From Mycolicibacterium aichiense (GTDB lineage: Bacteria; Actinomycetota; Actinomycetes; Mycobacteriales; Mycobacteriaceae), in the NCBI RefSeq assembly GCF_010726245.1, contig NZ_AP022561.1, positions 5,208,001 to 5,272,000 of the forward strand: a stretch of 64,000 nucleotides of DNA, read 5' to 3'. Below, in pieces: positions 35,124-43,973 of this stretch; positions within the stretch are counted from its first letter, which is position 1, and every line of letters starts with the position of its first letter. The notes beneath the pieces were generated by a model that was not told where the DNA came from, did no database searches, and saw nothing but the letters and a program-made list of their open reading frames with translations. A program made the position numbers and the translations under genes.

Positions 35124-35149
35124 GGCCCCCGCACCGAAGTGCGGGGGCC
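35124..35149. terminator. Bidirectional stem-loop terminator between tetR and clpB
   Basis: A perfect 11-base stem (GGCCCCCGCAC / GTGCGGGGGCC) with a CGAA loop. It lies between convergent genes and serves both directions; a four-A run precedes it on the clpB side. Confidence 0.88.
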
Positions 35150-35162
35150 CGTTACGTCACTC

Positions 35163-37709
35163 TCAGCCGAGGATGAGCGATTCGCCATCCGGGCTGACGT
35201 TGACCGGCACGACGTCGCCGTCATGCACCTCACCGGCGAGCAACAGCTTGGCCAGCTGGTCACCGATCGCCTGCTGGATCAGGCGGCGCAGCGGCCGGGC
35301 ACCGTAGAGCGGATCGAATCCGCGCTCGGCAAGCCACTGCTTGGCGGGCAACGACACCTCGAGGGTGAGACGCCGCTGGCTAAGGCGCTTCTGTAGCTGA
35401 GCCAGCTGGATGTCGACGATCGACACCAACTCGTCGGGCTGCAAGGCGTCGAAGACGATCACGTCGTCGAGCCGGTTGATGAACTCGGGCTTGAACGCCG
35501 AGCGCACCGCCGCCATCACCTGCTCCTCGGTGCCGCCGGCGCCGAGGTTGCTGGTCAGCACCAGGATGGTGTTGCGGAAGTCGACCGTGCGGCCCTGACC
35601 ATCGGTCAGCCTGCCCTCGTCGAGCACGGCGAGCAGGACGTCGAACACGTCCGGATGCGCCTTCTCGACCTCGTCGAACAGCACCACCGAGTACGGCCGC
35701 CTGCGCACCGCTTCGGTCAGCTGACCGCCCTGGTCGTAGCCGATGTACCCGGGAGGTGCACCGACAAGCCTGGCGACGGAGTGCTTCTCGCCGTACTCGC
35801 TCATGTCGATGCGGATCATCGCCCGCTCATCATCGAACAGGAACTCCGCCAACGCCTTTGCGAGTTCGGTCTTACCGACACCGGTCGGCCCGAGGAACAT
35901 GAACGAGCCCGTCGGGCGATTCGGGTCGGCCACTCCGGCCCTGGTGCGGCGCACCGCATCGGAGACGGCCTGCACGGCCTTGACCTGCCCGACGACACGC
36001 TTGCCCAGCTCGGACTCCATCCGAAGCAGCTTGGCGGTCTCGCCCTCGAGCATCCGGCCTGCCGGGATACCGGTCCACGCCGACACCACGTCGGCGATGT
36101 CGTCGGGTCCGACCTCTTCCTTGAGCATCACGTTCTCGCGTGCTTCGGCCACCGGCAGCGCCGCGTCGAGCTTCTTCTCGATCTCGGGGATGCGGCCGTA
36201 GCGGAGTTCGGCGGCCTTGGCCAGATCGCCGTCGCGCTCGGCCCGGTCGGCCTCACCGCGCAGCTTGTCGAGCTGCTCGGTGAAATCGCGCACGACGTCG
36301 ATCGCGTTCTTCTCGTTCTGCCACCGGGTGGTCAGCTCGGCCAATTGCTCCTTCTTGTCGGCCAATTCGGCGCGCAGCTTGTCGAGGCGATCGACGGACG
36401 CTGCGTCTGTTTCTTTGGCCAGCGCCATCTCCTCGATCTCGAGGCGGCGGACGATCCGCTCGACCTCGTCGATCTCGACAGGGCGCGAGTCGATCTCCAT
36501 ACGCAACCGAGACGCGGCCTCGTCGACCAGGTCGATGGCTTTGTCGGGCAGGAAGCGCGAGGTGATGTAGCGGTCGGAGAGGGTGGCCGCGGCCACCAGC
36601 GCCGAGTCGGTGATCCGCACGCCGTGGTGGACCTCGTAGCGGTCCTTGAGCCCGCGCAGGATGCCGACGGTGTCGTCGACCGACGGTTCGCCGACCAGCA
36701 CCTGCTGGAAGCGGCGCTCCAGGGCGGCGTCCTTCTCGATGTACTTGCGGTACTCGTCGAGGGTCGTCGCACCGACCAGCCGCAGCTCGCCACGGGCCAG
36801 CATCGGCTTGATCATGTTGCCCGCGTCCATCGCGCCTTCGCCGGTGGCGCCGGCGCCGACGATGGTGTGCAGCTCGTCGATGAACGTGATGATCTGCCCG
36901 GCCGAGTTCTTGATGTCGTCGAGCACGGCCTTGAGCCGCTCCTCGAATTCACCGCGATACTTGGCCCCGGCCACCATCGACCCCAGGTCCAGGGAGATGA
37001 CCGTCTTGTCGCGCAGGCTTTCCGGCACGTCACCGGCCACGACTCGCTGGGCCAGGCCCTCGACGATCGCGGTCTTACCGACGCCCGGCTCACCGATCAG
37101 AACCGGGTTGTTCTTGGTACGCCGGCTCAGCACCTGGATGACGCGCCGAATCTCGGTGTCCCGGCCGATGACCGGGTCGAGCTTGCCCTCCCTGGCGCGT
37201 GCGGTCAGATCGGTGGAGTACTTCTCCAGCGCCTGATAACTCGCCTCGGGGTCCGGGCTGGTGACTCGGGCGCTCCCGCGGACCTTCACGAACGCCTCCC
37301 GCAACGCCTGCGGGGAGGCCCCGTGGCCGGTGAGCAGCTTGGCCGTATCGGAGTCACCGGTCGCCAGGCCGACCATCAGGTGTTCGGTGGAGACGTATTC
37401 GTCGTCCATCTCTGTTGCGAGCTGCTGCGCCGCGGTAATCGCCGCCAGCGACTCCCGCGAGAGCTGGGGCTGCGAGGTCGCACCGCTGCTCGACGGCAGC
37501 CGGTCGACCAGCCGCTGGGCTTCGGTGCGGATCGTGGCGGGATCGACACCGACAGCCTCGAGCAACGGCGCAGCGATGCCGTCGGCCTGCGTGAGCAGCG
37601 CCAACAGCAGATGAGCGGGCCTGATCTCCGGGTTGCCGGCGGCCGAGGCGGCCTGCAACGCGGCGGTCAGCGCCGCCTGAGTCTTGGTTGTCGGGTTGAA
37701 AGAATCCAC
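35163..37709 (-). CDS. clpB: ATP-dependent disaggregase ClpB
   Basis: 848 residues, full-length ClpB. N-terminal Clp repeats, first AAA+ with Walker A GEPGVGKT and Walker B [14 protein letters not shown]/FIDELH, a coiled-coil middle domain (about residues 410-520, rich in Leu/Lys/Glu: [20 protein letters not shown]), and second AAA+ with Walker [19 protein letters not shown] and TSNLGAGG. ClpB dissolves protein aggregates together with DnaK/DnaJ/GrpE, whose genes are also in the window. An HspR-type HAIR element lies 86 bases upstream, as before dnaK, so both are in the HspR heat-shock regulon. Confidence 0.98.
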   Translation of the reverse strand: MDSFNPTTKTQAALTAALQAASAAGNPEIRPAHLLLALLTQADGIAAPLLEAVGVDPATIRTEAQRLVDRLPSSSGATSQPQLSRESLAAITAAQQLATEMDDEYVSTEHLMVGLATGDSDTAKLLTGHGASPQALREAFVKVRGSARVTSPDPEASYQALEKYSTDLTARAREGKLDPVIGRDTEIRRVIQVLSRRTKNNPVLIGEPGVGKTAIVEGLAQRVVAGDVPESLRDKTVISLDLGSMVAGAKYRGEFEERLKAVLDDIKNSAGQIITFIDELHTIVGAGATGEGAMDAGNMIKPMLARGELRLVGATTLDEYRKYIEKDAALERRFQQVLVGEPSVDDTVGILRGLKDRYEVHHGVRITDSALVAAATLSDRYITSRFLPDKAIDLVDEAASRLRMEIDSRPVEIDEVERIVRRLEIEEMALAKETDAASVDRLDKLRAELADKKEQLAELTTRWQNEKNAIDVVRDFTEQLDKLRGEADRAERDGDLAKAAELRYGRIPEIEKKLDAALPVAEARENVMLKEEVGPDDIADVVSAWTGIPAGRMLEGETAKLLRMESELGKRVVGQVKAVQAVSDAVRRTRAGVADPNRPTGSFMFLGPTGVGKTELAKALAEFLFDDERAMIRIDMSEYGEKHSVARLVGAPPGYIGYDQGGQLTEAVRRRPYSVVLFDEVEKAHPDVFDVLLAVLDEGRLTDGQGRTVDFRNTILVLTSNLGAGGTEEQVMAAVRSAFKPEFINRLDDVIVFDALQPDELVSIVDIQLAQLQKRLSQRRLTLEVSLPAKQWLAERGFDPLYGARPLRRLIQQAIGDQLAKLLLAGEVHDGDVVPVNVSPDGESLILG

Positions 37710-37794
37710 GACACCTCACTTTCGGTCAGGCCGTGCCCACGCGCAGTCGGCAGGGCACGGCAAAATGCTTGTCGCCTTCTTCAACGTCGTCAAG

Positions 37795-37815
37795 GTTGAG
37801 TCTGTTCCGCTCAAC
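37795..37815. promoter_or_regulatory. HAIR element (HspR operator) upstream of clpB
   Basis: TTGAGT at 37796-37801, a 7-base spacer and GCTCAA at 37809-37814 match the HspR inverted repeat with one base off in the right half. A -35-like TTGACG lies next to it on the minus strand (37793-37788). The distance to the start codon is 86 bases, one base less than at dnaK. Confidence 0.85.
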
Positions 37816-37868
37816 TTTAGCGAGTTTTTCGGGCAGCATCCAAGAGGCTTTTGACCCCAAAATTGGGT

Positions 37869-38936
37869 TCAGGCCGCAGAGATGCGCGCCCGGATCTCGA
37901 AATCGAGGTCGATCGCCTCGGCGACATACACGTCCTGGCTCATTTGGTTGCCACGCATCGTGACTTCCCCGCGCGGGCTGATGTACGTCAGGCCGACCGC
38001 GGCCGCGGTCAGGTCAGGCACCGCCAGGGAACCAGCCCGCGACACCAGCGCGATCAACAAGGTGATCGCCTCGTAGCAAGACTCACCGATGCTGTTGAGT
38101 GCCGGTGCGGCTGGGCCGAAGGTGGCGTAATAGTGCGCGGCGAACTCCAGGCTGGCGGTGGTGTGCAGCGCTTCGAAATAGCCGGCCGCCGCGAACAATC
38201 CCCGATTGCTCTCGCTGCCGCTGGCCATCAGCATGTTCTCTTCGACGTGGGGACTCAGCCGGGGCACCGCGGCGTCCAGCCCGACCTCGGCGAACTGCCG
38301 GTTGAACATCACTCCGTCACGGCCGACGAGCAACAGGACCACACCGGTCGCGCCGCTGCTCTCGACGTGACGCAGCGTGGCCGAGAAGTCCTCGGTTCCC
38401 AGCGGGACGTAGATCTCGCCCGCCAGGGGCTTGCCTTGGGCGCGCGCATGTCCTGCCGCCGCCGCACCGGTCTGCCGGGGCCAGACGTAGTCGTTTCCGA
38501 TCACGATCCAGCGATCGACGCCGTGTTGGTCGGCCATCCAGTCCATCGCGGGTAACAGTTGGCGCGACGGTGTCTCGCCGGTCAGGAACAGACCCGCGGT
38601 GCGTTCGCCGCCTTCATAGAGCGGCCCGTATACGTAGGGCACGCGACCGGCGGTCACCTTGGCGATCGCCTGCCGCACCGGCGAGATGTGCCAGCCGGTC
38701 ACCGCATCGATCGCGCCGAGGTCGACCAGGCGCGCGATGTCGGCGGCAACCACCGCCGGCGGCCTGCTGCCGTCGACCGGGACCAGATGAACCGTCCGGC
38801 CCAAGACACCGGTCGTCGCGTTGACGTCGGCAATGGCGAGGTCGGCGCACGCTTCGCACGACGGGCCATAGATACCGGCCGATCCCGAGCGGGGGATGAC
38901 CAGGGCGACGTTGATCGCCGGTGTCTGGCGCACCAT
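37869..38936 (-). CDS. AmiC-like amide/nitrile-sensing periplasmic-binding-fold protein
   Basis: 355 residues. The fold of branched-chain/amide-binding proteins (Peripla_BP_6 type) is plain: VALVIPRSGSAGIYGPSCEACADLAIADVN, AVTGWHISPVRQAIAKV and YVYGPLYEGGERTAGLFLTGE. No signal peptide or lipobox is present, so it is a cytoplasmic sensor like AmiC (amidase) and NhhC (nitrile hydratase) rather than a transport protein. It lies at the end of the nitrile hydratase operon, downstream of a MarR gene, a setting like nhhC/nhhD of Rhodococcus. The likely role is to sense amide or nitrile and control expression. GGAGG is well placed before the ATG at 38936. Confidence 0.83.
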   Translation of the reverse strand: MVRQTPAINVALVIPRSGSAGIYGPSCEACADLAIADVNATTGVLGRTVHLVPVDGSRPPAVVAADIARLVDLGAIDAVTGWHISPVRQAIAKVTAGRVPYVYGPLYEGGERTAGLFLTGETPSRQLLPAMDWMADQHGVDRWIVIGNDYVWPRQTGAAAAGHARAQGKPLAGEIYVPLGTEDFSATLRHVESSGATGVVLLLVGRDGVMFNRQFAEVGLDAAVPRLSPHVEENMLMASGSESNRGLFAAAGYFEALHTTASLEFAAHYYATFGPAAPALNSIGESCYEAITLLIALVSRAGSLAVPDLTAAAVGLTYISPRGEVTMRGNQMSQDVYVAEAIDLDFEIRARISAA

Positions 38937-39016
38937 CGACCTCCATCCAGCTGTCTCGCGACCGCACCCGCGCCCCATCGTCGGCCTGTCGCGTTACTAC
39001 CGCGTTGCGCGGCCGT

Positions 39017-39457
39017 TCACGGGGTGGAAAACAGGTCGCCGACGCGGGCCAGGGTGTGGATGAACTGCGCGGCGTCGTCCTCGCCCAGTTCGTCGACCAG
39101 CACAGCCTTGAGCCCGGCCTCCTGCTTGGTCAGCTTGCGCACCTTGGCCTTGCCGCGCGCCGAGAGGTGAACCAATACCCGCCTGCGATCCGCCGCGTCG
39201 ACCCGCCGGAGTACCAATCCGGAATCGACCAGCTTGTCCACGATCCGGGTCAGTGTCGGTGGGGGGATGGACATGGCCGCTGAGATGTCGCTCATCGTGA
39301 AACCGTCACCGGTGCGCAGCGCACCGAGCACGCGCCAACCCTCGATGGTGTTGACGTCGGCGTCCAGCAACCCGTTGCACAGCGCATCGGTCCACCGGCG
39401 CTCGGCCCGGACGAAGACTTCGGCAAGGCTGTCCAGATTGCTCGTCGATGTCAGCAC
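39017..39457 (-). CDS. MarR-family regulator (NhhD-like)
   Basis: 146 residues. Winged-helix MarR features: GDGFTMSDISAAMSIPPPTLTRIVDKLVDSGLVLRRVDAADRRRVLVHLSARG, with the wing Asp-Arg-Arg. The start is best placed at the GTG at 39457 (GGGAG at proper distance), not at the TTG at 39493. It lies between the DUF1097 gene and the AmiC-like gene and probably regulates the nitrile hydratase genes, as NhhD does in Rhodococcus rhodochrous J1. Its DNA site was not found with confidence. Confidence 0.86.
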   Translation of the reverse strand: MLTSTSNLDSLAEVFVRAERRWTDALCNGLLDADVNTIEGWRVLGALRTGDGFTMSDISAAMSIPPPTLTRIVDKLVDSGLVLRRVDAADRRRVLVHLSARGKAKVRKLTKQEAGLKAVLVDELGEDDAAQFIHTLARVGDLFSTP

Positions 39458-39515
39458 GACGCTCCCAGCTCTCGATCGCTTCTGCGGTGACAACTAGTCT
39501 GCGCGACAGCGTATC

Positions 39516-40031
39516 TCACTGCGCCACGCGCCGCGGGACCGCAACCTGCGAGATCATTCCCAGCGCTGCGGCGCCCCACTCCGAGGCGATACCAAAACAT
39601 GCGCCCACCAGAGCCGTCGTCGCCGCGATCAGCGCGGGATTGGACACGCCGGCGGTGGTGATGGAATTTCCCGTCGCCGCAATGGTTCCGACCGTCATCG
39701 CGAAACCGAACACGATCGCCGGAGTAGCCGACACCCAGGCCAGCCGCGATGCCTGCACCATGGCGAAGCTGCCCACTCCCACCGCGACGGCCAGCATCAC
39801 AGCACTGGTTGTGTTGTGCACCGACAGCAGGGTGAGAGTGGCGATCGCGATACCGGTCCAGTTGCACGCCACCGACTTCAACAGCCCGGAGACGCCTGTT
39901 CCCACGAAGAAGAACGATGCCCAGGCCAAGAACAGCACCCACACCGGAAGCTTCCAGACCGTTGCCGTCATGAGTGTCGACAACGCTCCGAGCACCCCCA
40001 CGCTCAGCGCCAGCGCAGAAACTTTCGACAT
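39516..40031 (-). CDS. DUF1097-like membrane protein
   Basis: 171 residues, five or six membrane helices (ALALSVGVLGALSTLMTATV, PVWVLFLAWASFFFVGTGVSGLL, TGIAIATLTLLSVHNTTSAVMLAVAVGVGSFAM, and others). Length and pattern (small, Gly/Ala-rich, no charged loops) resemble the DUF1097/YcdZ family. In this position, 19 bases after the nitrile hydratase activator gene, it could carry a small amide, nitrile or ammonium, but no substrate has been shown. The start at ATG 40031 gives the expected N-terminus; a longer frame to 40229 is antisense-like and runs through the activator gene. Confidence 0.72.
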   Translation of the reverse strand: MSKVSALALSVGVLGALSTLMTATVWKLPVWVLFLAWASFFFVGTGVSGLLKSVACNWTGIAIATLTLLSVHNTTSAVMLAVAVGVGSFAMVQASRLAWVSATPAIVFGFAMTVGTIAATGNSITTAGVSNPALIAATTALVGACFGIASEWGAAALGMISQVAVPRRVAQ

Positions 40032-40050
40032 CTGCGAAATCCCCTCTGCC

Positions 40051-40416
40051 TCAGTGCTCGTGGTCGTGGTCGTGGTCGTCGTGGGCGAGCCGTTGCGCCT
40101 CGGTGACGGTCCGCAATTCCAACTGATCGGCGTCGAAGAACTGCTTCTGCGCCGCCAGTCGACAGAACGCTTCGGCGAACTGGCGGTAGTAGACCTCCGG
40201 ATCACAGGTCTCGTCGACCCCGGAGTCACCGATCGCCGCGATCAGGTGCACCTTGAACTCGTCCCACTCGAAGGCCCCGGACTTGCAGAGGTGCACGACG
40301 AGCCCGAAAAGCCTTCCCTGCCAGGGTGCGTCGAACACCAGCTCACCGTTGGAACGAGGTAGCGCGATTGCGCCGCCGAGGTCGTCGAACCCGGTCAGAT
40401 CGAGGGTCGCGGTCAT
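40051..40416 (-). CDS. Nitrile hydratase activator (P14K/NhlE-type chaperone)
   Basis: 121 residues. FDAPWQGRLFGLVVHLCKSGAFEWDEFKVHLIAAIGD is the conserved nitrile hydratase beta-like core of activator proteins that load cobalt into the alpha subunit by subunit swapping. The C-terminus ends with HDDHDHDHEH, a metal-binding tail. The gene follows nthA by four bases. It is needed for assembly of active enzyme. ATG at 40416. Confidence 0.9.
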   Translation of the reverse strand: MTATLDLTGFDDLGGAIALPRSNGELVFDAPWQGRLFGLVVHLCKSGAFEWDEFKVHLIAAIGDSGVDETCDPEVYYRQFAEAFCRLAAQKQFFDADQLELRTVTEAQRLAHDDHDHDHEH

Positions 40417-40420
40417 CGGG

Positions 40421-41023
40421 TCACTCCCCCGGGACGGAGGCGAGCGCGGTGCCCACCATCGAATCACGGTTGATCAGCGGGATGAGCTCGTCGGCCGTCA
40501 TGGTCTCCGTGCCCTTGGGACGCTGAGGGATCACGAGGTAGCGGATCTCGGCGCTGCTGTCCCACACGTCGATCTTGACCTCGGCGGGCAGTTCGAGTCC
40601 GAACTCGCCAAGCACCCCGCGCGGGTCTTTGACCACGCGGGCCCGGTATTGCGGGTACTTGAACCAGGCCGGCGGGATACCCAGCAGCGTCCATGGATAA
40701 CACGAGCACAGCGTGCACACCACCACATTGTGTCGTTCATCGGTGTTCTCCACTGCCACCATGTGTTCGGTCTGCAGACCGGTGAAACCCATATCGGCGA
40801 TCGCGGCGGTGGCGTCGCGGAGCAGCCACTCGCGGTACTCAGGTTCGGTCCACGCCCGCGCCACTACCTTGGCCCCGTTGACTGGGCCCATATCGTTCTC
40901 GAACGAGGCCACCACAGCGTCGACGGCCTCATGCTCGGCCAAACCCTTTTCGACCATCAGCGACTCGAGTGCGTTCACTCGCGCCTCGACGTCGGACAAC
41001 GACAGCCAATCCATTTCGCTCAT
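40421..41023 (-). CDS. nthA: Nitrile hydratase alpha subunit, cobalt type
   Basis: 200 residues. The metal site VVCTLCSCYPW is intact. The Thr in the C-T-L-C-S-C claw is the mark of cobalt-dependent nitrile hydratases (iron types have Ser); the second and third Cys become sulfinic and sulfenic acid. The enzyme hydrates nitriles to amides in the cytoplasm. The gene is preceded by nthB (11-base gap) and followed by the activator, the B-A-activator order of cobalt enzymes. AGGAGAA lies directly before the ATG at 41023. The presence of CbtB/CbtA importer genes next door fits the cobalt need. Confidence 0.95.
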   Translation of the reverse strand: MSEMDWLSLSDVEARVNALESLMVEKGLAEHEAVDAVVASFENDMGPVNGAKVVARAWTEPEYREWLLRDATAAIADMGFTGLQTEHMVAVENTDERHNVVVCTLCSCYPWTLLGIPPAWFKYPQYRARVVKDPRGVLGEFGLELPAEVKIDVWDSSAEIRYLVIPQRPKGTETMTADELIPLINRDSMVGTALASVPGE

Positions 41024-41034
41024 TTCTCCTAATC

Positions 41035-41727
41035 TCAGGCCGGTTCGAGATAGTTCTCGAACAGATCGGCGTACAGGTTGAAGTCCTCGACCGCCTCGTC
41101 ACCCCACAGGTCAACGGAACTGAACTTGACCATGTAGAGCTGATGGGCAGTGTCGATCTGTTTGTGCGCACTGTCGGCAGGATCATGAAATGCCCCGTAC
41201 TGCTTGGCAATAACGCCCACGGTGCGATTCAGATAGCCGGGTAACCGGTTGTGGGTCACCTCGTTGAGATTGCGCACCGCCACCTTGTCTCCGACACCGT
41301 AGCGGGGCGGGGCGTCGGCTGGCAGGTCGTGCGGCGTCCCTTTCCACAGGATGTCGATCATCTGCAGGGCGAACGGTGAGAGGTTTTCCGGCTTCTGCGG
41401 ATGCGGCGTCATCGACGGAGCGCCCAGTTCCTGCATCCGTGCGTCGATCTCCTCGTGGGAGATGTAACCCTTGTCGTTGAGCAGCTTTTCCACCGAGAAC
41501 AACCAGTGGGCGTAGTAGGTGGAGTCGAGATACTCACTCCACTTCATCAATTCGATGCCGTGGCGCTGTTCGTCGAGGTTGAAAGCGCCTTTGGCGATCG
41601 CCATGGCGGTCACCGCGTGCATTCGGCCTTCGAAGGGGTAGCGCCAGTCCGGGATCCCCGGTTCGAGGAATTCAGTGGCGACGGGGCCGATGCCGTCGCG
41701 CCCACCCAGGTCGTGTGGACCGTGCAT
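41035..41727 (-). CDS. nthB: Nitrile hydratase beta subunit
   Basis: 230 residues from the ATG at 41727 (MHGPHDLGGRDG), the standard beta-subunit start with GGAG eight bases upstream; ATG at 41745 adds six residues. Further marks are MHAVTAMAIAKGAFNLDEQRHGIE, YYAHWLFSVEKLL, and the C-terminal SH3-like barrel YGVGDKVAVRNLNEVTHNRLPGYLNRTVGVIAKQYGAFHDP. It forms the heterodimer/tetramer with the alpha subunit and shapes the substrate channel. It is first in the leftward operon and diverges from cbtB over 246 bases that hold both promoters. Confidence 0.95.
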   Translation of the reverse strand: MHGPHDLGGRDGIGPVATEFLEPGIPDWRYPFEGRMHAVTAMAIAKGAFNLDEQRHGIELMKWSEYLDSTYYAHWLFSVEKLLNDKGYISHEEIDARMQELGAPSMTPHPQKPENLSPFALQMIDILWKGTPHDLPADAPPRYGVGDKVAVRNLNEVTHNRLPGYLNRTVGVIAKQYGAFHDPADSAHKQIDTAHQLYMVKFSSVDLWGDEAVEDFNLYADLFENYLEPA

Positions 41728-41796
41728 ATCCGGCTCTCCAATCATTAGTTCACGGTCGTAATACTTTCATTTGGAACTATGCGCACCATCGGCACT

Positions 41797-41825
41797 GTCA
41801 CGCAATCCGTACCGCCATGCGTAAC
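41797..41825. promoter_or_regulatory. Period-12 half-site repeats in the nthB-cbtB promoter region
   Basis: GTCAC, GTACC and GTAAC start at 41797, 41809 and 41821, exactly 12 bases apart, between the divergent nitrile hydratase and cobalt-importer genes. Regular spacing suggests a regulator binding as tandem dimers. It resembles GlnR-like half-sites, but those have an 11-base period. Low confidence. No cobalamin riboswitch was seen in this region. Confidence 0.3.
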
Positions 41826-41973
41826 ACAGGATTTACGAATGACCGGCCCCGTGTTAAACCTGGATTTCGTCCCTGCGAGACCAGGCCCTTCCGGTTGACC
41901 GGTCGGAACCATGCCGGGTATTCAGAGCAAGCGAAATATTTGCATTCTGGAAGTAACTACCGAGAGGGACATG

Positions 41974-42204
41974 ATGTCTTCGACTACTCGACGGCCCGCC
42001 GCACGGCCCAGTGCGGCGTTCGAGCTGCCCGACACGCACACCGCAGGCGTGGCCCTACAGCTGACGGTGACCACCGTGCTGGCTCTGATCGCGTTCTATT
42101 TCATCGGATTCGATCAGGGTGCGGTGTCGGTATTCGGCTCCGACACCCACATCCATGAGTTCGTTCACGACGCCCGGCACCTGCTCGGCTTCCCCTGCCA
42201 CTGA
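41974..42204 (+). CDS. cbtB: Cobalt transporter subunit CbtB
   Basis: 76 residues. One membrane helix (LQLTVTTVLALIAFYFIGFDQG) followed by the His-containing extracytoplasmic end SDTHIHEFVHDARHLLGFPCH, the usual CbtB tail with its metal-binding His residues. CbtB pairs with CbtA as a cobalt uptake permease. GAGAGGG sits before the ATG at 41974; the ATG at 41971 is also possible. It is divergent from the cobalt nitrile hydratase and 11 bases ahead of cbtA. Confidence 0.88.
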   Translation: MSSTTRRPAARPSAAFELPDTHTAGVALQLTVTTVLALIAFYFIGFDQGAVSVFGSDTHIHEFVHDARHLLGFPCH

Positions 42205-42215
42205 AAGGTCGCGCC

Positions 42216-42941
42216 ATGCAGAGAATCATCGGCCTCGGCCTGACAGCCGGCCTGGCGGGCGGGATAGCCGCGTTCGTTTTCGCGCGCATTCTGGTCTCCC
42301 CGCTCGTCGATCAGGCCATCGGCCACGAAGAGGCACACGCCCACGGCGAGGAACACGAGATATTCAGCCGCGCCCTGCAAGAGAACGTCGGCGCCGGTGT
42401 CGGCACGGTGATGTTCACTGTCGTACTGGGCGCACTGTTCTCTGTTGCGGTCGCCACGCTGTCGATACATCTGGGCCGATGTGGAATCCGCACCGATCTC
42501 CGTTGGCCGGTCAGCGGTTTGGCGGCGATCGGTTTCGTCGCGGTCAATCTCGTTCCGGCCCTGTGCTTCCCGGCGAATCCACCGGGCGTCGGTCAGGCAG
42601 AGACCATCGGCGCACGCACCAGTGCATATCTGGTCATTCTGCTGGCTTCAGTGGCGCTGGCGATCGTCGCCGTCGCAGTCGCCGTGCGGCTCAGTGCACG
42701 TCTGGGCCCGTGGTCAGCAGTGGCGGTCACCGGCTGGGGCTACCTGGTCAGCGTCAGCGCCGTCGCACTTGCACTGCCCCGCTTCGATGAGGTCTCCGAT
42801 CATTTCCCCGCCGCATTGCTGGCCGACTTCCGGATCAATTCACTGCTCACCCAGGCGCTCATGTGGCTGGTACTCGGCACCGTGTTCGCGGCGCTGCTGC
42901 CCCGCGTCCTCAGCCCAAGGACGGTCGATGCGCGTCGTTGA
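42216..42941 (+). CDS. cbtA: Cobalt transporter subunit CbtA
   Basis: 241 residues with about seven membrane helices. The His-rich loop IGHEEAHAHGEEHEIFSRALQENVG after the first helix is typical of CbtA cobalt permeases and probably catches the metal. Later features such as LVPALCFPANPPGVGQAETI fit the family. It forms the importer with CbtB. It overlaps the amidase gene by 14 bases, which links cobalt uptake with amide hydrolysis in a single transcript. In Rhodococcus J1 the NhlF permease fills this role; this is a different family. Confidence 0.9.
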   Translation: MQRIIGLGLTAGLAGGIAAFVFARILVSPLVDQAIGHEEAHAHGEEHEIFSRALQENVGAGVGTVMFTVVLGALFSVAVATLSIHLGRCGIRTDLRWPVSGLAAIGFVAVNLVPALCFPANPPGVGQAETIGARTSAYLVILLASVALAIVAVAVAVRLSARLGPWSAVAVTGWGYLVSVSAVALALPRFDEVSDHFPAALLADFRINSLLTQALMWLVLGTVFAALLPRVLSPRTVDARR

Positions 42942-43929
42942 GTTCACTCCCACCCGCGATCAATACGTCTGGACCTTCGGGGGCGCCGAGCCCGTGCTGG
43001 AGGTCTCGCCCGGCAGCGCGATGCGGCTATGGACCGAGGACGCCTTTGCCGGGCGGGTCACGTCCAGCGCTGACAAGCCCAGCCGCGTGCTCAACACCAA
43101 AGAGCTCAACCCCCAGACCGGGCCGTTCTATGTCACCGGAGCGGAGGTCGGTGACACGCTTGCGTTGCACTTCGTGTCGATCGAGCCGGCCAGGGACTGG
43201 GCTGCCTCGACGACGATCCCGCTCTTCGGCGCCCTCACCGGCACCGATCGCACAGCCACTCTGCAGGCGCCGCTGCCCGAGTTGGCCTGGATCTACCGGA
43301 TCGACCGAGCTCGGGGTATCGCGACCTTCACCGCGCACGAAAGCGACTTCACCCTCGACATCCCGCTGGCACCGATGATGGGTACGGTCGGCGTCGCACC
43401 AGCTCTGCGGGAGGTCCGGACCACGTTGGTCCCGGACTACTTCGGCGGGAACATGGACACCCCGGAGCTGCGCGCGGGCACAACCGTCTACCTGGGCGTG
43501 AACACCGACGGTGCGCTCTTCTCCGTGGGCGACGGGCACTACCGCCAAGGCGAAGGCGAGACCTGCGGGACGGCCCTGGAAGGGGCGATGAACGTGACGC
43601 TGGTGGTCGACCTCATCAAGGGCGGTGCGCCGGCCTGGCCGCGCTTCGAACACGACGACGCGTTGGTGACGGTGGGTTCGGCACGCCCGCTCGAGGATGC
43701 CTGGCGGTGCAGCCAGGTCGAGATGGTGCGCTGGCTCGAAGAGCTGTACGGGCTGAGCACCATGGACGCCTACCAGCTGTGCAGCCAGCTGTGCCTGTCC
43801 CCGCTGGCGAACGTGGTCGACGTCAACTACAGCGCCGTGACCAAGATTGCCAAGGCGCTGCTCCCGCCGGCAGACCCGTACGGCGGAATGCACCGGAAAC
43901 TACGGGCGATCGGCGAGCAGCTGGACTGA
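42928..43929 (+). CDS. Acetamidase/formamidase family amidase
   Basis: 333 residues, FmdA/AmdA family. MRVVEFTPTRDQYVWTF at the start, then LNTKELNPQTGPFYVTGAEVGDTLALHF, PDYFGGNMDTPELRAGTTVYLGVNTDGALFSVGDGH (conserved Asp/His for metal) and GEGETCGTALEGAMNVTLVVDLIKG all fit. These zinc-type enzymes hydrolyse formamide, acetamide or other short amides to acid and ammonia. Following nitrile hydratase in context, it completes nitrile to acid conversion. AAGGA lies six bases before the ATG at 42928, which is inside cbtA. It differs from the amidase-signature enzyme used in Rhodococcus clusters. Confidence 0.92.
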   Translation: MRVVEFTPTRDQYVWTFGGAEPVLEVSPGSAMRLWTEDAFAGRVTSSADKPSRVLNTKELNPQTGPFYVTGAEVGDTLALHFVSIEPARDWAASTTIPLFGALTGTDRTATLQAPLPELAWIYRIDRARGIATFTAHESDFTLDIPLAPMMGTVGVAPALREVRTTLVPDYFGGNMDTPELRAGTTVYLGVNTDGALFSVGDGHYRQGEGETCGTALEGAMNVTLVVDLIKGGAPAWPRFEHDDALVTVGSARPLEDAWRCSQVEMVRWLEELYGLSTMDAYQLCSQLCLSPLANVVDVNYSAVTKIAKALLPPADPYGGMHRKLRAIGEQLD

Positions 43930-43954
43930 AAGTCCGGGGTGGACACCGGCCGAT

Positions 43955-43970
43955 TCGAACATATGATCGA
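43955..43970. promoter_or_regulatory. LexA/SOS-box-like palindrome
   Basis: TCGAAC-ATAT-GATCGA matches the mycobacterial SOS box (TCGAAC-N4-GTTCGA) at 11 of 12 fixed positions. It overlaps a -10-like TATGAT (43962-43967), which lies six bases before the GTG of the next gene, so LexA binding would block a leaderless promoter. Confidence 0.68.
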
Positions 43971-43973
43971 TCA

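Noticed and set aside
35655..37799. 714-codon open frame on the + strand opposite clpB
   Set aside because: High-GC antisense frame; the protein is His/Leu/Arg/Gly-rich with no family resemblance, while clpB on the other strand is complete.
41740..41973. Cobalamin riboswitch before cbtB
   Set aside because: Searched by eye for the B12-box and paired stems; none seen. Control seems to be by protein binding.
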